A stretch of DNA of 64,000 bases, taken from positions 58,319,301 through 58,383,300 of the forward strand of contig OV651822.1 of the NCBI GenBank assembly GCA_927349885.1, read 5' to 3'. Source of the stretch: Psylliodes chrysocephalus. Its lineage: Eukaryota > Arthropoda > Insecta > Coleoptera > Chrysomelidae. This document shows positions 58,132 through 64,000 of this stretch, in pieces; positions within the stretch are counted from its first letter, which is position 1; the number at the start of each line of letters is the position of its first letter. The notes below the pieces were generated by a model. The model saw nothing but the letters and a program-made list of their open reading frames with translations, was not told where the DNA came from and made no database searches. The translations under genes were made by a program, and so were the position numbers.

Positions 58132-58211
58132 TAACGTATGGTCCAAAAGTTTTGGGAAAAAATCAGATGCTGACAACTCTTATAAAAATATTTTTATAAT
58201 CTTAACAAATA

Positions 58212-59515
58212 AAGGGTCTACCAATAGGAGTGATAGAATTTTCGAAGGTCATATGCGTACAATGTTGATTGTGATAACAAGAAGCAAGCGTTGTTTGTGT
58301 TCAGTATACTTCGACATTTCACAATGAATCGACTAAGTAAAGAGCAACGTTTAGTTATCGTACAGAGGTATTATGAAAATGGGCGATCGGTTAGAGCTTG
58401 TTATCGTGCTCTTCGTGAAGATTTTGGCCAACATGGACGACCTTCTGAGCTCGCTATCAGGCGCACAATTGCCAGGTTTGAACGGGATTACACTCTCTTG
58501 GATAGTAAGCTACCGACAAGACGAACAACTGCAAGGAGTGCTGAAAATATCGCTGCGGCAAGGGAAAGCGTGAACGCAAATGCAAATGTATCCGTTGTGC
58601 GCCGTTCTCAGCAACTAGGCATTTCAGCAATGTCAACATGGCGTATTTTGAAGAAAGATTTGGGCCTACATCCATATAAGATGGTTATAACTCAAGAACT
58701 GCAGCCTATCGACCATGCTTTGCGGAGAATGTTTACCGATTGGGCACTTTTGCAGTTAGAAGAAAATGCTGATTTTGGTAAACAAATCATCTTTTCAGAT
58801 GAAGCCCATTTTTGGCTTAATGGCTTTGTGAATACGCAAAATTGTCGCTTCTGGTGTGAGAACAATCCTCAACAACTAGTGGAGAGGTCATTACACCCCG
58901 TGAAAGTTACTGTATGGTGTGGTTTGCATGCCGACGGTATTATCGGTCCCTACTTTTTTGAGGATGCGGATGGGCATACTGTAACAGTGAATGCAGAGCG
59001 CTATCGTGCCATGCTAACGGACTTTCTTTGGCCTGCACTTAATGCTAGAGACATGGAAGAGAAGTGTTTCAACAGGTGCAACATCACACACTGCCGAGAC
59101 ACAATGAATTTATTGAGGGAGCGTTTTGAGGGGCGAATAATTTCCCGACATGCTCGAATCAACTGGCCACCAAGATCTTGTGATCTTACACCTCTCGAAT
59201 TTTTCTTCTAGGGATATGTAAAGTCTTTGGTATACAATAACAATCCCCAAACTAGCGACGACTTGAAAGCTAATATCACCCGAGCTATTCACGAAATACA
59301 GCCGGCCCCCCAACTTATTGGAAAAAGTTATCGAAAATTAGATTCAACGTCTACACGTCTGCCACCGCAGCCAAGGTGGCCATCTTAATGATGTCTTATT
59401 CAAAACATAATGCCATATAGTTGGCTACAAAATAAAAAAAAATCATAGAAATATATTAGTTTGTTTTTATTTTATAGCACTTTCAAGTTATATCATTCTT
59501 ATTGGTAGACCCTTT
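58212..59515 (+). mobile_element. 1.30-kb mariner relative inserted in the Tc1-like element
   Basis: Inverted ends AAGGGTCTACCAATAGGAG and AAGGGTCTACCAATAAGAA, with TA on both sides (58210-58211, 59516-59517). It carries a transposase on the plus strand, opposite to that of its host, and so inserted after the outer element. Confidence 0.88.
58324..59390 (+). pseudogene. Mariner-like transposase (DD41D-type spacing), active site destroyed
   Basis: From the ATG at 58324: MNRLSKEQRLVIVQRYYENG (helix-turn-helix), RRTIARFERDYTLLD, then the catalytic domain with IIFSDEAHFWLNGFVN (first Asp). The second Asp motif has been lost: where relatives have QQDGATxHT the frame reads CFNRCNITHCRD, consistent with three small deletions that total six bases and so restore the frame. 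The third motif reads WPPRSCDLTPLEFFF, Glu where relatives have Asp, followed by a TAG at 59209. The remainder (GYVKSLVYNNNPQTSDDLKA) runs on, with a frameshift near 59310, to about 59390. Confidence 0.88.
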
Positions 59516-59559
59516 ATTCATACAATCTCTCTTAACTATTCTTATTACTACCTAAAGTT

Positions 59560-60163
59560 CTCGCATAATGGCACGAAGCAAGATCTAGCCAAAACATAAT
59601 TTTGTCATTCGCATAATTTGTATTCAAAAACTGAAGCAATTTAAGGCGTCGCCATGAACAACACCAATGTAGGGCTGTGAAATGAAACCAGCCTCAGAAC
59701 TGGCACACCATACCAAAACTTTGTCCTCAAACTTCTTTTGGCTCTTTAATCTCACATCGTCAGAAATATTTGCGCAATCGTCCGTATAGAAACCATTATT
59801 GCCCTTCATCTCAGAGTTGGCCAAAGTGAAATATTTTTCGTCGTCCATCGCGATTAACTTGTAGACAAATAGCACTCGCCTAAACGCGCGGCACCATCTC
59901 GGAATTCTTTCTAACTGAGACTCTGTGTATTTTGGAGCTTCTCTCCTTTTCCGGAAGAAACATTGTTTCTTGATAGGTTCTAAACACCGTAGTCTTTCCA
60001 ATATAAAATCTCCTGGCCAGTTTTCGCTGTGAGATTCCAATTCTTCAGTCTTTGTACGATAAATTGTCAATTTGTCTGATTTTGATAAATATCGACAATC
60101 GCCCAACCATGTTATCAATACATCGACGAAGATCAATTTTATAAGACATTTTGGTAAGCGCAA
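59560..60163 (-). pseudogene. Tc1-like transposase fragment
   Basis: Open from 60163 to 59624 on the minus strand. The N-terminal DNA-binding region is poorly preserved. Then come RREAPKYTESQLERIPRWCR, LIAMDDEKYFTLANSE (first catalytic Asp), GFYTDD, KKFEDKVLVWCASSEAGF and YIGVVHGDALN. After a frameshift the scrap MTKLCFG/LASCHYAR-like text near 59570 would hold the second Asp region. The C-terminal end is missing. The motif set fits a Tc1-like lineage with DD37E-type architecture, but the last residue is not preserved. Confidence 0.75.
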
Positions 60164-60297
60164 ATTAAAACCTTTGGTATTGCTTATTTAGATGACAAGA
60201 GTAGTGACATTTAATTTCCATAACCTGCTCAATTAAATTCACTTAATTTGACTCAAATCAGGTAAATTTTTTTCCAAAACTTTTGGACCATACGTTA

Positions 60298-60676
60298 TAG
60301 TGAACTATTTAAAACATTTTGTGTGAATTGCACGATTAAAAAACGGAACATAATATAATCCTTTTTATCATAGGTAAAGATAATATACCTTGTAATATTA
60401 AAATTATTTAAAAATATCAATGATTTAAATAAATTTAATTAAATCAATTATTATAGTTAAATACAAATACCAATCTTTTATACCTCTCATCTGTTTTCTT
60501 TCTTCCAATGATACTTCTAATTCTTGAGTATTCTTGTTAATTTTCTTCACATTAGAGTAATTCTTATACCCAGTAAACAAATTATTTTATTGCCTCGAAT
60601 ATTATTTTATTTCGAGTTATTTCTGTTTTCTGGCCTCAGAATGTTTCTGATTTTCTCTCAATGGATTGGTAATCAC
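60298..60676. other. No gene seen
   Basis: Very AT-rich; a 60-codon plus frame at 60524-60706 is unsupported. Confidence 0.4.
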
Positions 60677-60682
60677 ATCTTA

Positions 60683-63074
60683 CAGAGCTGGGCAATTCCT
60701 ACTTAAAAAGTATTGTACTTTGTAGTTATATTAATTTATATTATTTAATTTGTCTAAATATAATTACTTGTCATAAGTACAATTACTTTTCCAATTACAA
60801 TTGCATTTATAAGTACAATTACATTTTTTAATTACAATTACTTTTAAATGCGTGTTTATGAGATGCACGTAATATAAAAACAAGACATTTCCTATTCGAA
60901 CCGATCACTAGAGCTCGGACTCGCATCCATATCATTTGTTTGAATGCATTTGAGGAAAACGTTGTGCCTTGAAGCAATGAAATTGTTCAACCCAAAATAA
61001 TAACAGTAAGGGGTAAGTAGATGCAGATATCCTTATTTTTAAGACGTATTTATATTATTATAAACATAATTTATGTTGCATAAACATTATAAACTAAGGA
61101 AATATACTATGAAGTGGTGCAAATAGCAGTTTTTATGAGGTAAATACTAAAAACTACTTATTCATATTGCGTAAGTATTTCTAGTTATTATTCAAGTTTT
61201 CTACATTGAAATGAAGGATTAACTATTTTAATAAACGTATTCTAAGTTATTTGTATTTGATTTTAACGTAGAAAATGCAATATTTTATGTTATAAGAACT
61301 GGATGATGTAGATCTATAACCAAATTTGAGTAAAATGTGTCTTATTTTTGTTTGTACGAACGAGATACAGAACGATACATTTTAGATTATTCAATATAAT
61401 TTTAGTTTTATGAACAAGGTGATTCATTAAGGGTGGCGACCGGCCGTATCTCAGAATATCTTCAAGTTGAATTTTTTTGAAAGGAACGCAAAAACAGATA
61501 AAATTTTATTTCAAGAGGGTCACCTTTCTATAATATCCGAAACTATCATATATCATTCCTCTCCCCTACGTCAATATAACCAATACAATTTACATAGGGA
61601 AAGTACCAAGTATGACACATCGTCGGACAGGTAATTTTATGGGGAATTCAGCAATATGACTATTCTTTGCGTGCCTTTTAATTTTAGCGCCCTCTAGCGG
61701 GATAAAAAATTATTACCTATGGTAAAGTGTGACACTTCATACTTTATTTGAAAGCTAATTTTATTAGTACTACAGCCAAAAATATTATAAAGACTTTTTT
61801 GATTTCAGTGAAGGCGTAGCATCTTCGGTTGTACAAAAAAATGAGGTACAGTTAGAAGTGTTACAATATCTCGATGATTTAAGAAAAAATATTACGATGC
61901 TAGATAGCTACCCCTTGATGAGAAAAGTGTTTTTTAAATATAATACGGTACTTCCTTCTTCTGGGACCGTTGTGAGATTATTCTCCTTTGCCACAATTGT
62001 CAACGCTCCCAGAAGGCATGCGCTATCCGACAGAAATTTTGAAAAACTTGTTGTTATGAAAAGTAACAATGCAAGCAAAGTAAAAAATATTAATAATTTT
62101 ACACCAAATATTTTTCTTACATTCTGTGGTCAACTCTTGTTAAAAAATATGTTTCAAGGGTTTGATATTTGAAAAATTGGTTTTAAACTTTTATGAAGTA
62201 TCCCAAGCTTAAACGACAAAAATAATAAGGTATCATATAATTTTTGACGAGACTTGATTACCGCACCGAATGTAAATAAAATGTTAAGTGTTAACTATTT
62301 TATCTTTTTGATGCCCGAGACTAATGATACCCGATTTGTATGGTATGATTAGGTAAAATATAAAAGTACCTATGTGTAGGTACACGAACTTTTGTATTTT
62401 TGTTCCAAATCAATAAACTTTTAAAAGTTCACATTTTATTATTAACTTACCTTTTCCATTTTTTATACTACTTATCGATTTTGTTTTTTCCCTTAAGTTA
62501 AGAAGACCTTAAATGGTACAGAAAACAATACATCAATACACTTAGGACTGGTTGTATTAAGCTTACTTAAAATTAAGCTCAGTTTTAGGTGATACATATC
62601 AATTTCCGATGCTATATGTGCAGTCTAATGTTTGGGGAAACAAGCCCTAATTGCTAAATGGTGTTAAGACTGTACCTATGCCATAGAAAATTTGTCATGT
62701 GTCACCTCAAACCGAGTTTAAATTTAAGTACAACCCGCCCTTAAGATATCTTTAACTTTAAGAAATCCTTAAGAAGGTCGTTACAAACGGCTGTTAGTTT
62801 GACACTTTAAATTACTTATTTTAAAATTTTATTTGTACCGCTCCGTTTGGTTCATGGTTCTTCAATTCTATCATAATTTGTTGTTTTATCGGCAAAGTAA
62901 TTAGAAAAGTAATTATAAAAGTAATTGCTAATTCCTTTTTTCATATAATTGTAATTAAATCAATATAATTCCTATTTTTGCAACATGTAGTTTGTACTTG
63001 TAATTAATTCATTTTTTAAAAAAGTACTTTATAATTGTAATTATTTTTAAAGTACATGTAATTACCCAGCTCTG
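60683..63074 (+). mobile_element. 2.39-kb hAT deletion derivative
   Basis: Ends CAGAGCTGGG and its exact complement. ATCTTA is repeated directly outside each end (60677-60682 and 63075-63080), shorter than the 8 bp of typical hAT. Subterminal regions on both sides are full of AAGTAATTA/TAATTACTT words, a common hAT feature that could serve as binding sites. Only the transposase C-terminus remains inside (61810-62172). Confidence 0.8.
61810..62172 (+). pseudogene. hAT transposase C-terminal (dimerisation) exon
   Basis: A splice-acceptor-like TTGATTTCAG at 61799-61808 precedes an open frame: SSVVQKNEVQLEVLQYLDDL, then DSYPLMRKVFFKYNTVLPSS, VVRLFSFATIVNAPRRHALS and NFEKLVVMKSNN. These are the standard hAT C-terminal dimerisation motifs (YP...F..YN..LPSS...RLFS...R..L). 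The frame is open across the domain and ends at 62172. No catalytic part is present upstream, so the earlier exons were deleted. The family differs from the hAT at 40611. Confidence 0.85.
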
Positions 63075-63075
63075 A

Positions 63076-63633
63076 TCTTATGCGTTCGATTCTTTTACCG
63101 ATCGCAAGGTTTTTTCTCGCCATTACAGCGACATTATCAGCATAGTCTTATGGCGACTTTTAAAAATAAATTAGTTTACTATCTTTTCTCTCTTCAGGTT
63201 TTCTTAAATGTAAATTAAGTATTGCCTGAAGTGCTGGCTGAGTTCTGATTTTTTTATTGTTAAGTCACCTGCTGTCTTTAAAGGTATACTATTTTTAAAC
63301 CCCTTTGTATTTAATACAGATATTAACTACTAGTAACTTTTAGTAAATTACATTGATCGATTCGACATAATCACACTGCACTGCTGTTTCTTAACCTTGA
63401 ATATTGATCTTAAAAGTTTATAGATATTAAACCAGTCTATATAGACAAAATAAAAAATAGCTAAAGATTTAAACACACAAAGGCATCAGGCTCAGTCCTA
63501 ATTATAATAATTACGAATGATCCTTACCTCACTTTTCAAGGATTTAAAATATATCCAATTATTTTTACTAATCACTACAATTGTGTTGTTGACAATAAAC
63601 AAAAAATCGTTAATTTCTTTGTATATTAAATAG
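63076..63633. other. No gene seen
   Basis: AT-rich sequence without recognised features. Confidence 0.4.
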
Positions 63634-63659
63634 TATATATATATATATATATATATATA
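63634..63659. repeat. (TA)13 microsatellite
   Basis: Thirteen consecutive AT/TA units in an AT-rich setting. Confidence 0.9.
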
Positions 63660-64000
63660 GATTCGTCCTGCCGACGTTGTGACATCATGTCGCAAAAATG
63701 TTGCTATCTTTATAACATCCGTCTGCGATGTGACATCCAAATTCGGATGTCACAACGTTTTTGGGGTTGAAACATCATAAAGTAGGTTTAAAAGGGCGCC
63801 AAAAAAATTTCAGCTGGATGTCATAATGCTTAATTTTCAATTTTATGTATATATTTAGTTCCAGTGTATAGATGCGAAGGTGGCGCTCGCGTCAGTTGGT
63901 TTTGTATATTTTGTATATTAAATATTTCAGTCCCTCGACTGTATAACATCCACCATTAAGTATATTAGAATTTACTCACTCGACTGTCTGACATCCAACA
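63660..64000. repeat. Segment with recurrent TGACATCC motif, cut by the window end
   Basis: TGACATCC or its complement GGATGTCA occurs repeatedly, including a palindrome with 9-base arms, GTGACATCC and GGATGTCAC (63730-63753). The clustering suggests an unidentified repeat extending past the right edge. No coding frame. Confidence 0.4.

Larger units (their letters stand above)
58134..60295 (-). mobile_element. Tc1-like element interrupted by a second transposon
   Basis: Ends ACGTATGGTCCAAAAGTTTT match in inverted orientation for 30 bases with one change; TA lies on both sides (58132-58133, 60296-60297). Without the inner element (58212-59515) it is about 860 bp, too short for a full Tc1-like element, so part of its gene was lost. 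Its transposase is on the minus strand. Confidence 0.87.

Overview
This is a eukaryotic, intergenic, AT-rich window that looks like an insect genome. The mixture seen here (mariner/Tc1 families with TA target duplications, hAT elements, a CR1/jockey-like LINE, an I/LOA-like LINE with RNase H, a Gypsy-type LTR element, a Crypton-like tyrosine recombinase with a short intron) is typical of arthropods, perhaps a beetle or a hemipteran. The order cannot be fixed from the sequence alone. I found no host gene that I could support. Nearly all recognisable coding sequence is transposase, reverse transcriptase, integrase, protease, Gag or recombinase, and almost all of it is broken. The one long undamaged reading frame is a 5'-truncated LINE ORF2 at 34784-36985 (minus).

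Layout. 1-0.9 kb: LINE ORF1 remnant running off the left edge. 2.3-11.1 kb: terminal-inverted-repeat elements, including a nested MITE pair (3320-3820), a foldback built of small palindromes (5101-6003), a TTAA-flanked 753-bp near-perfect palindrome (8009-8761) and a degraded 1.9-kb mariner-like element (9180-11113). 16.4-17.9 kb: Crypton-like element whose recombinase gene lies beside inverted-repeat sites laid out like tyrosine-recombinase core sites. 18.7-19.4 kb: another full palindrome. 19.95-22.09 kb: a transposon with CAC...GTG ends and a Cys-rich transposase of a family I cannot name, possibly related to Transib/RAG1; this is the best candidate for something undescribed. 25.6-27.4 kb: tandem duplication, 748-nt (CA)n and a terminal-type hairpin. 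28.1-33.8 kb: dispersed repeats, two hAT MITEs and a CGATTTTT minisatellite. 34.0-37.0 kb: LINE whose 3' end is followed directly by 250 uninterrupted TAA units. 37.2-38.7 kb: a well-preserved DD41D-type mariner relative with one stop and a changed catalytic residue. 39.5-45.9 kb: a tandem repeat split by a MITE, then a Gypsy-type retroelement split by a 2.3-kb hAT. 46.0-48.0 kb: three elements nested one inside the other. 48.7-49.95 kb: a nearly complete mariner. 50.8-57.1 kb: more transposon fragments, a tRNA-like SINE candidate and a 104-bp LINE tail. 58.1-60.3 kb: a mariner relative inserted in a Tc1 relative. 60.7-63.1 kb: a hAT deletion derivative.

The genes do not form a host pathway. 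The window reads as a nest of successive insertions, and for several of them the order of arrival can be read from which element interrupts which. Many long inverted repeats could be transcribed into hairpin RNA, so the region is a plausible small-RNA source, but nothing in the sequence shows transcription.
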